From the NCBI GenBank assembly GCA_937877385.1, contig CALGBJ010000123.1, positions 1-7,453 on the forward strand: 7,453 nucleotides of DNA. The letters run 5' to 3'. Of this stretch, positions 1-5,169 are shown in pieces. Below the pieces are notes generated by a model. It did no database searches. It was not told where the DNA came from and saw only the letters and a program-made list of their open reading frames with translations. This DNA comes from an uncultured bacterium (GTDB taxonomy: Bacteria; Patescibacteriota; Minisyncoccia; UBA6257; JAGGUH01). Both the position numbers and the translations under genes were made by a program. Each line of letters starts with the position of its first letter. The first letter of the stretch is position 1.

Positions 1-73
1 TTTGCGCTTAACTTGTTTCGCGATTTCAACTTCTAATTTATGAGAGAAATACCATAAATTTTGTTACCAAAGT
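1..73 (-). other. Probable 5' end of a group I intron in the 16S gene (runs off the window)
   Basis: From about position 73 leftward the minus strand no longer resembles 16S. It first forms a perfect 8-bp hairpin, CATAAATT/AATTTATG (53-60 with 35-42, 10-nt loop), placed where group I introns have P2. Then comes GTTGAAATCGCGAAAC followed by AAGTTAAGCGC (30-4). This resembles the P3-J3/4-P4 segment of bacterial group I introns, whose pattern from memory is roughly AAAU..GCGAAAC..UAAGCGC. P1 and the exact 5' splice site could not be settled; a weak GCCA/TGGT pairing (65-76) is the only candidate seen. The R and S core segments and any homing endonuclease would lie beyond the left edge. Alternatives are another IVS of unknown type, or an assembly join. 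Confidence 0.45.
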
Positions 74-219
74 GGCTGTAGCGTATCTTAAAAAATGTTT
101 CTCCAACACAGAAATAGGGCTGGGACTATCGGGAATTAGCCCGGATTTCTCCGGGTTATACCCGTGTAGCCGGTAAGTTACCTACGTGTTACTAGCCCGT
201 TCGCCACTCGGCGACCGAA

Positions 220-672
220 GGTCGCCTCGAGCAATTAGCTTTTAGCTTTTGGCTTTAATTTTTTAATAAAACTTCCAAGTTGTTTTGCAATAATTTTTGA
301 TTCTTCAGATAATTTTTGAAATTGAGTTTTATTAATTAATTTTTCTTCTAAAGAAATATCTAAACAAGCCACAACTTCATTGATAGAACCTAATGAACTT
401 TGGAGGTATCTTGCAAAGTCTTTATCAGAAGATTTTGCCGAGCCTTCAGCAATATTGAGAGGAACTGACAAGGAAGCTCTTTTTAGTTGATCAACTAAAT
501 AGTAATAAGACCTTGGAAAATTTTTGGTTAATTTATTAATTTCCCGATAGAGCTTTTTAGATTTTTTATAAACTTCAAAATTTAAAAAACGAAATAATTC
601 CATAAAATTTTCAAATTGTTAAAAATAACGCCAATTGCTAATAAGCCAAATGCTAAATTGCCCGAGGTGACC
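220..672 (-). other. Intervening sequence (IVS) inserted in helix 6 of the 16S rRNA
   Basis: About 450 nt separate the two strands of helix 6. On the minus strand the 5' strand CGAGGTGACC (685-676) can pair with GGTCGCC (216-210), with one G-U pair, which is presumably the ancestral stem. The insert itself begins GGTCACCTCGGGC (672-660) and ends GCTCGAGGCGACC (232-220). These ends pair at 12 of 13 positions, so the insert would form a long closing stem, as bacterial rRNA IVSs do. Each junction can also fold locally: 663-672 with 676-685 around TCC (10 bp), and 210-216 with 220-226 around GAA (7 bp). The four arms together could form a four-way junction. Known IVSs are usually excised by RNase III and the rRNA left fragmented; that this happens here is inference. 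The exact edges are uncertain by several bases. Confidence 0.82.
235..603 (-). CDS. Four-helix-bundle protein encoded by the rRNA intervening sequence (IVS protein family)
   Basis: This 122-residue protein belongs to the family called 23S rRNA intervening-sequence protein or four-helix bundle protein (PF05635 / TIGR02436 from memory). The signature is clear: FRFLNFEVY at the start, FP at 29-30, the core VDQLKRASLSVPLNIAEGSA (37-56) and LGSINEV (71-77). Four helices are expected at about 8-26, 34-50, 60-86 and 93-115, followed by a lysine-rich tail (IKKLKPKAKS). The length is normal for the family. It lies wholly inside the 16S insertion, in rRNA orientation; its TAA stop is 2 nt from the pairing end of the insert, and 56 nt of non-coding insert precede the ATG. 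No good Shine-Dalgarno site is visible, so translation from the excised rRNA piece or by a weak start is unclear. The molecular function of the family is unknown. It is not a true ribosomal protein. Family members are best known from 23S insertions, so a 16S location is less usual. Confidence 0.9.
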   Translation of the reverse strand: MELFRFLNFEVYKKSKKLYREINKLTKNFPRSYYYLVDQLKRASLSVPLNIAEGSAKSSDKDFARYLQSSLGSINEVVACLDISLEEKLINKTQFQKLSEESKIIAKQLGSFIKKLKPKAKS

Positions 673-845
673 TCCGGTCACCTCGTTCGACTTGCATGCC
701 TTATCCACGCCGCCAGCGTTCATCCTGGACCAAGATCAAATCCTCATAAAAAATTAAATGAAGAAAAGTCTTGGTTGGAGCAACTAATAAAGGTTTTTTT
801 GTCCTTCTTTCCTTATATTTTTTTCAAGGTTCTTTATTCACTAAA

Positions 846-875
846 AGTATATATTAATTTTCTTTGGCTTGTCAA
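846..875 (-). promoter_or_regulatory. Sigma-70-type promoter of the 16S rRNA gene
   Basis: On the minus strand there is a consensus -35 TTGACA (875-870) and a -10 TATACT (851-846) separated by 18 nt. An overlapping TATATA gives a 16-nt spacing. Transcription would start near 839, leaving a leader of about 88 nt before the 16S 5' end near 751. The leader is AT-rich, and I saw no convincing boxA or stem in it. The upstream edge of the promoter meets the AT-rich repeat region at about 890. Confidence 0.72.
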
Positions 876-990
876 GAGCATAATTTAAAAAGTCAAATGT
901 CAAAACTCAAAATTTTCAATCTAAAATCTTAAATCTAAAATCTAAAAACCACATCTAAAAAGTTAAATCTCAATTTTAAAATCCGAAATT

Positions 991-1045
991 CAACCCCGAA
1001 CCATATAAGGTACGGGGTTGCCCAGAACCCAAGGTGGTTCTGGGC
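991..1045. repeat. Two back-to-back perfect or near-perfect hairpins
   Basis: Bases 991-1020 form CAACCCCG-A-ACC / GGT-A-CGGGGTTG: 11 bp with one A-A mismatch and an ATATAA loop. Bases 1020-1045 form GCCCAGAACC / GGTTCTGGGC: 10 perfect bp with a CAAGGT loop. They share the G at 1020, so they abut without a spacer. Neither is followed by a T-run on either strand, so they are not ordinary intrinsic terminators. They are much more GC-rich than their surroundings and lie between the arms of the AT-rich repeat. Confidence 0.7.
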
Positions 1046-1062
1046 AAAATTCGAATTCCGAA

Positions 1063-1181
1063 ACAATGACCAAAATCCAAATGTTCAAAATGCCCTCCCC
1101 CACCTATTTCCTCCCCCTCCCTCTGGGAGGGGGAGGAGTAAGGAGGGGGTGGGATATTCGTTTTGAACATTTAGTCATTTG
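1063..1181. repeat. G-rich/C-rich palindromic element, copy 1, with G-quadruplex potential
   Basis: The core is CCTCCCCCTCCC (1110-1121), a TCT loop, then GGGAGGGGGAGG (1125-1136), a perfect 12-bp stem. It extends outward with a few mismatches through CCCTCCCCCACC (1093-1104) and GGAGGGGGTGGG (1142-1153). An outer layer, AAATGTTCAAAA (1079-1090) with TTTTGAACATTT (1161-1172), is a perfect 12-bp inverted repeat, and AATGAC/GTCATT extends it. The plus strand has G-runs of 3, 5, 5 and 3 separated by 1, 11 and 1 bases, a G-quadruplex pattern. The core recurs inverted at 5221-5283. Confidence 0.82.
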
Positions 1182-1423
1182 AAAATTTGAATTTGTTTCG
1201 GATTTCGAGATTCGAGATTCGAATTTATCTAAGTTTTGAGATTTTAGTTGTAGATTTTAGATTTTACTTTTTAGATTTTAGATTTGTTTGGAATTTGTAA
1301 TTTAGAATTTGGGATTTGTTTAGGATTTAGGATTTTGAATTTAGGATTTAATTACTTTTGCGCTTTACGCTAAAGTTTTATTTAGACAATAAATTTCAAT
1401 AAGTTTCTATAAGTTTCTTTCTT

Positions 1424-1458
1424 ATTGCCAACTGCCAATTGCCAACTGCCAATTGCCA
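1424..1458 (+). repeat. Heptamer tandem repeat upstream of the small-gene promoter
   Basis: Five 7-nt units alternate ATTGCCA and ACTGCCA, giving two and a half copies of a 14-nt unit. The array ends 8 bases before the -35 box of the promoter at 1467. The stretch just before it (about 1398-1421) carries a looser repeat of ATAAGTTTCT. It could be a slippage-prone tract or a regulator binding array; nothing else supports either. Confidence 0.7.
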
Positions 1459-1466
1459 ATTATTGC

Positions 1467-1495
1467 TTGACTTTCTTTAGGAAATATGTCATAAT
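1467..1495 (+). promoter_or_regulatory. Sigma-70-type promoter of the 65-aa gene
   Basis: TTGACT (1467-1472) and CATAAT (1490-1495) are spaced by 17 nt, each one base from consensus. Transcription would start near 1502, giving a leader of about 30 nt that carries the Shine-Dalgarno site. Confidence 0.65.
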
Positions 1496-1521
1496 TAAGT
1501 GGCTCCAAAAAAAATTCTTAT

Positions 1522-1527
1522 AGGAGG
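1522..1527 (+). promoter_or_regulatory. Strong Shine-Dalgarno site for the 65-aa gene
   Basis: AGGAGG lies 5 nt before the ATG at 1533 (ATAGGAGGTTAAAATG). It is the only textbook Shine-Dalgarno site in the window; the other genes have weak sites or none. It fixes the start at 1533 and excludes the overlapping frame that starts at 1543. Confidence 0.8.
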
Positions 1528-1532
1528 TTAAA

Positions 1533-1730
1533 ATGTTGTTTTTTGTTTTTCCTGATGGGAGTATTGGTGTTGCTTCCTCTAGAAGGGAAGCAATCAGAAG
1601 GTTTAAGAGTTTTGAGAGAGGAGAGGAAATTGTTGATTTCGATGATAATCTATTTCCTGATAATTCTATTCCTGCTTCTGATTCTGGTTTTAATTCTGAT
1701 TCTGGTTTTAATTCTGATTCTGACTCATAA
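1533..1730 (+). CDS. Small protein of unknown function with Ser/Asp-rich repeated tail (65 aa)
   Basis: I do not recognise this protein. It has its own promoter (1467-1495), a strong Shine-Dalgarno site and a terminator 15 nt after its TAA stop, so it is very probably a real single-gene unit. Residues 1-44 are a mixed, probably folded part (MLFFVFPDGSIGVASSRREA, then a basic segment RRFKSFERGEE and an acidic DFDDN). 'VFPDGSIGVASSRREAIRRF' suggests a short beta-hairpin followed by a helix. The tail from about residue 45 is acidic and low-complexity, with DSGFNS twice and then DSDS, encoded by two identical 18-nt units (1680-1697 and 1698-1715) plus a partial third. There is no signal peptide or membrane segment. 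The gene is convergent with the efflux operon. Possibilities include a small regulatory or nucleic-acid-binding protein or a phage-like accessory protein; none can be chosen. Confidence 0.75.
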   Translation: MLFFVFPDGSIGVASSRREAIRRFKSFERGEEIVDFDDNLFPDNSIPASDSGFNSDSGFNSDSDS

Positions 1731-1744
1731 TTAAGGAATTTTCA

Positions 1745-1771
1745 AGGACGACTTTAAGGTCGTCCTGTTTT
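1745..1771. terminator. Intrinsic terminator shared by convergent genes
   Basis: AGGACGAC (1745-1752) pairs perfectly with GTCGTCCT (1759-1766) across a TTTAAG loop, followed on the plus strand by GTTTTATT. It ends the 65-aa gene and lies 3 nt beyond the stop of the minus-strand permease at 1770. On the minus strand the tract after the stem (TGAAAATTCC) is poor, so termination in that direction would be weaker. Confidence 0.8.
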
Positions 1772-2996
1772 ATTCTCTCAGAGCCTCAACTGGATTTTTT
1801 TTACTTGCCTGATAAGCAGGCCAAAGGCCAAAAATTAGTCCTTCTAAAAAAGCCAGAAATAATCCTAAAAACAAAGAGAAGAAAGAGATTTTCAGTTGCC
1901 AATCAATGCCAAAATATTTTAAAAACAAAAACACAAGTAAAATAAAAACAATACCAAAAATAATTCCTAAACAGGCACCTAATAAAACAACAACTATGGT
2001 TTCTGAAAGGAACTGATAAAGAATATCAGAATTTTTGGCCCCAACAGCTTTTCTTAAGCCGATTTCTTTAGTTCTTTCTTTAACTGAAATAAGCATCATA
2101 TTCATAATACCAACGCCGCCAACGATTAAAGAAATAAAAGCTAAAAGAAAAAGAAGGATATCAACAATTAAAGTAATTTGAGAAGTTTTTTTAATAGTTT
2201 CTTCAGAGGTCATAATTTCGAAATCGTTCTTTTTGGTTTCTTTTAAATGGTGATTGCCTCTTAAAATTTTAGTTGAGATTTTTTTAACAATTGGTAAATC
2301 CTCTATTTTTTTTACGCTGACATCAATTTCTGAGAAATAATTAATACCCAAAAGCAACTTCTGTAGAGTTTTTGTTGGTAGAAAAATCAAAGAATCTATA
2401 TCAATAAAACCAAGCCCGCCTCTTTTCTTTGTCACTCCAATAACTTTAAAATTTATCCCTCTAATTTTTATATATTTGCCTATTGGTTCTTTGTTTTTAA
2501 AAAATTCATTGTAAATCTCATAACCAATAACAGCCACTCGGGCTAAACCTTCGTTTTCAGAATCTCTAAACATTCTCCCTTTCATAATTTCAAATGATTT
2601 GTCAATTTTTTTATAATCAGGATAGACGCCAATAATTGTTGTCTGTTTTTCTTTATCTTGATACTTTATCCATTCAGTAGTCATTACTGCGCCGCTGGCT
2701 GCTTCTACATAAGGTAGACGAGAAATGTCTTTTAGATCTTTTTCTTGAAGGGTGGTAATTCTAACTCCTTGAGATTGGAGAACTATTGTCCCTAATTCAT
2801 TTATTTCCGGTGGTTTTGGTGAAATAAATAAAGTTTTTTGGCCAAAAGCTTCTATCTGTTTAGAAATAAAACTTCTTAAACTGGCTCCTAAAGAGAGGAC
2901 AATAGTCAAAATAGCAATACCAAGAGATACGCCAAGGATTGAGAGAAAAGTTCTTTTTTTGTAGTAAAGAAGTGATAAAAGATAATGTTTAAACAT
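1770..2996 (-). CDS. MacB/FtsX-type ABC transporter permease (second permease)
   Basis: This 408-residue membrane protein has the MacB-type permease layout. It has one N-terminal membrane helix (about 17-39), a large extracytoplasmic domain (about 40-270, MacB_PCD-like), then three C-terminal membrane helices (about 275-302, 330-359, 371-394) of the FtsX domain. Family motifs are KERTKEIGLRKAVGAK (306-321) before helix 3 and GLWPAYQASKKNPVEALRE at the very end. It carries no ATPase domain and must rely on the ATPase encoded at 4489-5169. It resembles the permease at 3246-4487 in architecture but differs widely in the extracytoplasmic domain, so the two probably form a heterodimer. It is the last gene of the operon, separated from the previous permease by 249 nt of repeat. 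The ATG at 2996 lies in a 12-nt palindrome (2985-2996) with GGT directly before it, so initiation looks weak. The substrate is unknown. Confidence 0.93.
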   Translation of the reverse strand: MFKHYLLSLLYYKKRTFLSILGVSLGIAILTIVLSLGASLRSFISKQIEAFGQKTLFISPKPPEINELGTIVLQSQGVRITTLQEKDLKDISRLPYVEAASGAVMTTEWIKYQDKEKQTTIIGVYPDYKKIDKSFEIMKGRMFRDSENEGLARVAVIGYEIYNEFFKNKEPIGKYIKIRGINFKVIGVTKKRGGLGFIDIDSLIFLPTKTLQKLLLGINYFSEIDVSVKKIEDLPIVKKISTKILRGNHHLKETKKNDFEIMTSEETIKKTSQITLIVDILLFLLAFISLIVGGVGIMNMMLISVKERTKEIGLRKAVGAKNSDILYQFLSETIVVVLLGACLGIIFGIVFILLVFLFLKYFGIDWQLKISFFSLFLGLFLAFLEGLIFGLWPAYQASKKNPVEALRE

Positions 2997-3002
2997 ACCT
3001 TT

Positions 3003-3239
3003 TTTAAATCTTAAATCTCAAAACTCAAATCTCAAATCCACATCTTAAAACCTTTTAATCTAAAATCTTAAATCTAAAATCTAAAATCCACATCTAAAAA
3101 GTCAAATCTGAATTTTCATTGTTTATTTAATTCAAGATTTTAGATTTTAGTTGTAGATTTTACTTTTTAGATTTTAGATTTGACATTTGAGATATGGATT
3201 TGACATTTGACATTTGAGATAAATTCGTTTTGCGCTTTA
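3003..3239. repeat. AT-rich inverted-repeat element between the two permease genes (copy 2)
   Basis: The left arm (3003-3114) is made of AAATCTTAAATCTCAAA- and AATCTAAAATCTAAAA-type words. The right arm (about 3130-3220) has the complements GATTTTAGATTTTAG and repeated TTTGACATTTGA. Bases 3057-3116 match 918-977 at 57 of 60 positions. The right arm matches about 1243-1286, except that copy 1 has one extra 7-nt AGATTTT unit. Here the centre is only about 15 nt, without the hairpins and G-rich element found in copy 1. It ends with TTTTGCGCTTTA, 6 nt from the permease stop at 3246. Transcribed as part of the operon, it could fold into a long AU-rich stem. Confidence 0.78.
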
Positions 3240-3245
3240 AATATC

Positions 3246-4487
3246 TTATTCGTACCTCATTGCTTGGGCTGGGCTAAATTGCGAGGCTTTTCTGGCTGGC
3301 AGGAAACCAAAAAACAAGCCAATCAAAAAGGAGACGAATAAACTAATAAAGATACTCGGCCAAGAAATAATAAATGGCCAGAGCAGACCAAATCTGTTAG
3401 CAATAACACTTATTAAAAATTCAGCTAAAATTCCTAAGAAAATACCAATTACTCCGCCGATCAAAGTTAAAATGATTGATTCTAAAAGAAACTGATAAAG
3501 AATATCAGAGTTTTTAGCTCCAACAGCTTTTCTCAAGCCGATTTCTCTAATTCTTTCGTCAACAATAACATACATTACATTGGCAATGCCAATTCCGCCA
3601 ACCAGTAAAGAGACACTAGCAATTATGGCTAAAAATAATTTTAGAGTATTGGTTGTCTTGTAAAAAATATCCAACATCTGCTGGGAATCTTTAATAGTGA
3701 AATCATCTTTTTTGGCTTCAGTTATTCGATGACGATATCTTAATGTTTTTTTGAAATAAGTTGAAATTAAAGGTATCAATTTTTCATTAACTGCCTTGGC
3801 TCTAATAAAATTAATATGGTCAATTCCTAAAATAATTTTCTGAGCAGTTTTTAGAGGTAAGAAAATTTCTTTGTCATAGTCAAAAAACATTATTTTTCCT
3901 CTCTTTTTCATAACTCCGATTATTTTGAAATTCTGGTTATTTATTTTTATTTTTTTTCCTAAAGGATCTGATCTTTGAAAAAGATCTTTAGCAATTTGCC
4001 ATCCTAGAACAACAACTTTAGCCATTGATTCATTTTCGTCTTCATTAAAAAACCTCCCTTTTTCTATTTGAGTGTTTTCCACCAAGAGATATTCGGGTTC
4101 AACACCACTGAATAAAACATTTTTTGTTTTATTCAAATAATTTAAGACAACGGTTCCTCGGACATAAGCAGTTAAGGCGACTATTCCTGGTGTATCTTTG
4201 AGGGCCTGAGCGTCTTCGTATTTTAGAGTAGTTATTTCTTGGCTGGAAAAAAGTTGACTGGCTGGTTTACCTTCTTCTGATCCGCCTGGCAGAATAGTAA
4301 TAAGATTTGTTCCCAATTTTTGCATTTGGACAGCAATTGATTTTTGAGCGCTATTACCTAAAGAAACAATTAAAACCAAAGAGCCAATGCCAATAATTAA
4401 ACCGAGAGTAGTTAAAAAAGTTCTCAATTTGTGAGAGGAGGAGTAGAGGAGAAATAATTTTAAATTCAAAAGAAAAGTCTTGAGCAT
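3246..4487 (-). CDS. MacB/FtsX-type ABC transporter permease (first permease)
   Basis: The 413-residue protein has an N-terminal membrane helix (about 24-45), a MacB_PCD-like extracytoplasmic domain (about 46-278), and three C-terminal helices (about 282-306, 335-363, 375-396). Family signatures are DERIREIGLRKAVGAK (310-325) and the C-terminal FGFLPARKASQFSPAQAMRYE-like end (positions 393-413, with the PA..AS...PA.AMR pattern). MacB-type permeases do not form a classic pore. They couple cytoplasmic ATP hydrolysis to movement of the extracytoplasmic domain, pushing substrates out through a partner adaptor. The ATG is one base after the ATPase stop (TAA-G-ATG), so translation is almost certainly coupled. 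A 68-nt stretch (3490-3557) is 91% identical to the second permease gene although the proteins diverge elsewhere. Substrate is unknown; known relatives export peptides, macrolides, toxins or lipoproteins. Confidence 0.94.
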   Translation of the reverse strand: MLKTFLLNLKLFLLYSSSHKLRTFLTTLGLIIGIGSLVLIVSLGNSAQKSIAVQMQKLGTNLITILPGGSEEGKPASQLFSSQEITTLKYEDAQALKDTPGIVALTAYVRGTVVLNYLNKTKNVLFSGVEPEYLLVENTQIEKGRFFNEDENESMAKVVVLGWQIAKDLFQRSDPLGKKIKINNQNFKIIGVMKKRGKIMFFDYDKEIFLPLKTAQKIILGIDHINFIRAKAVNEKLIPLISTYFKKTLRYRHRITEAKKDDFTIKDSQQMLDIFYKTTNTLKLFLAIIASVSLLVGGIGIANVMYVIVDERIREIGLRKAVGAKNSDILYQFLLESIILTLIGGVIGIFLGILAEFLISVIANRFGLLWPFIISWPSIFISLFVSFLIGLFFGFLPARKASQFSPAQAMRYE

Positions 4488-4488
4488 C

Positions 4489-5169
4489 TTAAATTATTTT
4501 TCCGTCTTTCATCGTAACGATTCTTTGAGCGTATTTGGCAATATTGTCTTCATGGGTGACAATAATAATTGTCTTGCCTTCTTGGTGGATTTTAGAGAAA
4601 ATTTCCATAATTACTTTGCTGGATTTAGAATCTAAATTACCAGTTGGTTCGTCAGCTAAAACCAAATCAGGATTATTTATTAAAGCCCTGACTATAGCCA
4701 CTCTTTGTTGTTCTCCGCCAGAAATCTCATTTGGTTTAACTGTAATTTTTTCTTTTAGACCAACTTTCTCTAAAAGGGAAATGGCTTCTTTTTTGGCTTT
4801 GGAATGGTTGGTTTCTTTGCTATAGAGAGTTGGCAAAAGAACATTGTCTAAAACAGAAATTTTTGGTAAAAGATTAAATGACTGAAAAACAAAACCGATT
4901 TTTTCGTTTCGCAAATAAGCCAATTGGTCGTCAGAAAGAGATGAAACGTCTTTGTTGCTGAGAAGATATTTGCCAGCAGTTGGTTTGTCTAATAAGCCAA
5001 TAATATGCATTAAGGTTGATTTGCCAGAACCAGAAGAGCCAACAATGGCTACAAATTCTCCTCTTTTAATTTCTAAATTAACTCCTCTTAAAGCTGGAGT
5101 AACTACTTTGCCAGAGAGATAATCTTTTTTAACATCAATTAATTTGATAAACATAATATCATCTTGCAT
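4489..5169 (-). CDS. ABC transporter ATP-binding protein, MacB/LolD type
   Basis: This is a complete 226-residue ATPase with all motifs: Walker A GSSGSGKST (44-52), Q-loop FQSFNLLP with Gln96, signature ISGGEQQ (149-155; Ile replaces the usual Leu), Walker B LVLADEP with Glu174 (169-175), D-loop GNLD (177-180) and switch His206 (VTHE). The FNLLP...V.DNV segment and the length are typical of the LolD/MacB/YknY group. It would dimerise at the cytoplasmic face and drive the two permeases. It contains no membrane domain, unlike E. coli MacB, where ATPase and permease are fused. The stop is one base from the next ATG. The start is uncertain: ATG at 5169 or at 5154 (MFIKLIDVKK, which matches the usual family start better). 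Neither has a Shine-Dalgarno site. The gene is separated from the adaptor gene by 183 nt containing a G-rich palindrome. Confidence 0.95.
   Translation of the reverse strand: MQDDIMFIKLIDVKKDYLSGKVVTPALRGVNLEIKRGEFVAIVGSSGSGKSTLMHIIGLLDKPTAGKYLLSNKDVSSLSDDQLAYLRNEKIGFVFQSFNLLPKISVLDNVLLPTLYSKETNHSKAKKEAISLLEKVGLKEKITVKPNEISGGEQQRVAIVRALINNPDLVLADEPTGNLDSKSSKVIMEIFSKIHQEGKTIIIVTHEDNIAKYAQRIVTMKDGKII

Larger units (their letters stand above)
1..751 (-). rRNA. rrs: 16S ribosomal RNA, 5' part, interrupted by insertions and cut by the window edge
   Basis: Read on the minus strand, 745-686 gives the conserved 16S start: GGATTTGATCTTGGTCCAG, then GGATGAACGCTGGCGGCGTG and GCATGCAAGTCGAACG. Placing E. 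coli C18 at 734 puts nucleotide 1 near 751, which is an estimate. After a large insertion in helix 6, rRNA resumes near 216 with GAGTGGCGAACGGGCTAGTA and ACACGTAGGTAACTTACC. It continues through helix 8 (ACCCGGAGAAATCCGGGCTAAT) and a helix 10-like hairpin (about 114-99) to ACAGCC at 79-74, roughly E. coli position 238. The expected TATCAGGTAGTTGG-like continuation is absent. Only about 240 E. coli-equivalent positions are present; the rest lies beyond the left edge. The divergent start and the insertions are typical of CPR bacteria, probably Parcubacteria-like. A pseudogene cannot be excluded from this fragment, but the conserved segments and a good promoter argue for function. Confidence 0.93.
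890..1367. repeat. Large nested inverted-repeat region, AT-rich arms (copy 1)
   Basis: This gene-free stretch is built as an imperfect palindrome. The left arm (about 890-985) repeats words such as AATCTAAAATCTTAAATCTA; the right arm (about 1182-1345) repeats the complementary GATTTTAGATTT and later GGATTTAGGATTTTGAAT. Inner layers also pair: GAATTCCGAAAC (about 1052-1063) with GTTTCGGATTTC. The centre holds two hairpins (991-1045) and a G-rich palindrome (1063-1181). Bases 918-977 match 3057-3116 at 57 of 60 positions, and the right arms match around TTGTAGATTTTACTTTTTAG. The word TTTTGCGCTTTA at 1356-1367 recurs at the right end of copy 2 (3228-3239) and may mark the boundary. No coding capacity is evident. 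This looks like a dispersed non-autonomous repeat, possibly with other repeats inserted in its middle. Confidence 0.75.

Noticed and set aside
235..603. Annotation as ribosomal protein S23
   Set aside because: An old misnomer for this family; the protein is encoded by an rRNA insertion and is not a ribosome subunit component.
616..888. Plus-strand 90-codon open frame
   Set aside because: It runs antisense through the conserved 16S 5' end and over the rRNA promoter, so it is a by-product of rRNA sequence.
976..1170. Minus-strand 64-codon open frame
   Set aside because: It lies entirely in hairpins and the G-rich palindrome. Its product is low-complexity (poly-Pro/Gly) and there is no ribosome binding site.
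890..1345. CRISPR-like array of short repeated words
   Set aside because: The words are degenerate, of varying spacing and arranged as inverted arms. There are no constant-length spacers and no cas genes.
1543..1734. Plus-strand 63-codon frame overlapping the small gene
   Set aside because: Its start lies inside the gene at 1533, which owns the Shine-Dalgarno site. Its Leu/Ile-rich tail is a frame-shifted reading of the 18-nt repeats.
4535..4825. Plus-strand 96-codon frame
   Set aside because: Antisense to the ATPase motifs (signature and Walker B region); no homology or start signal.
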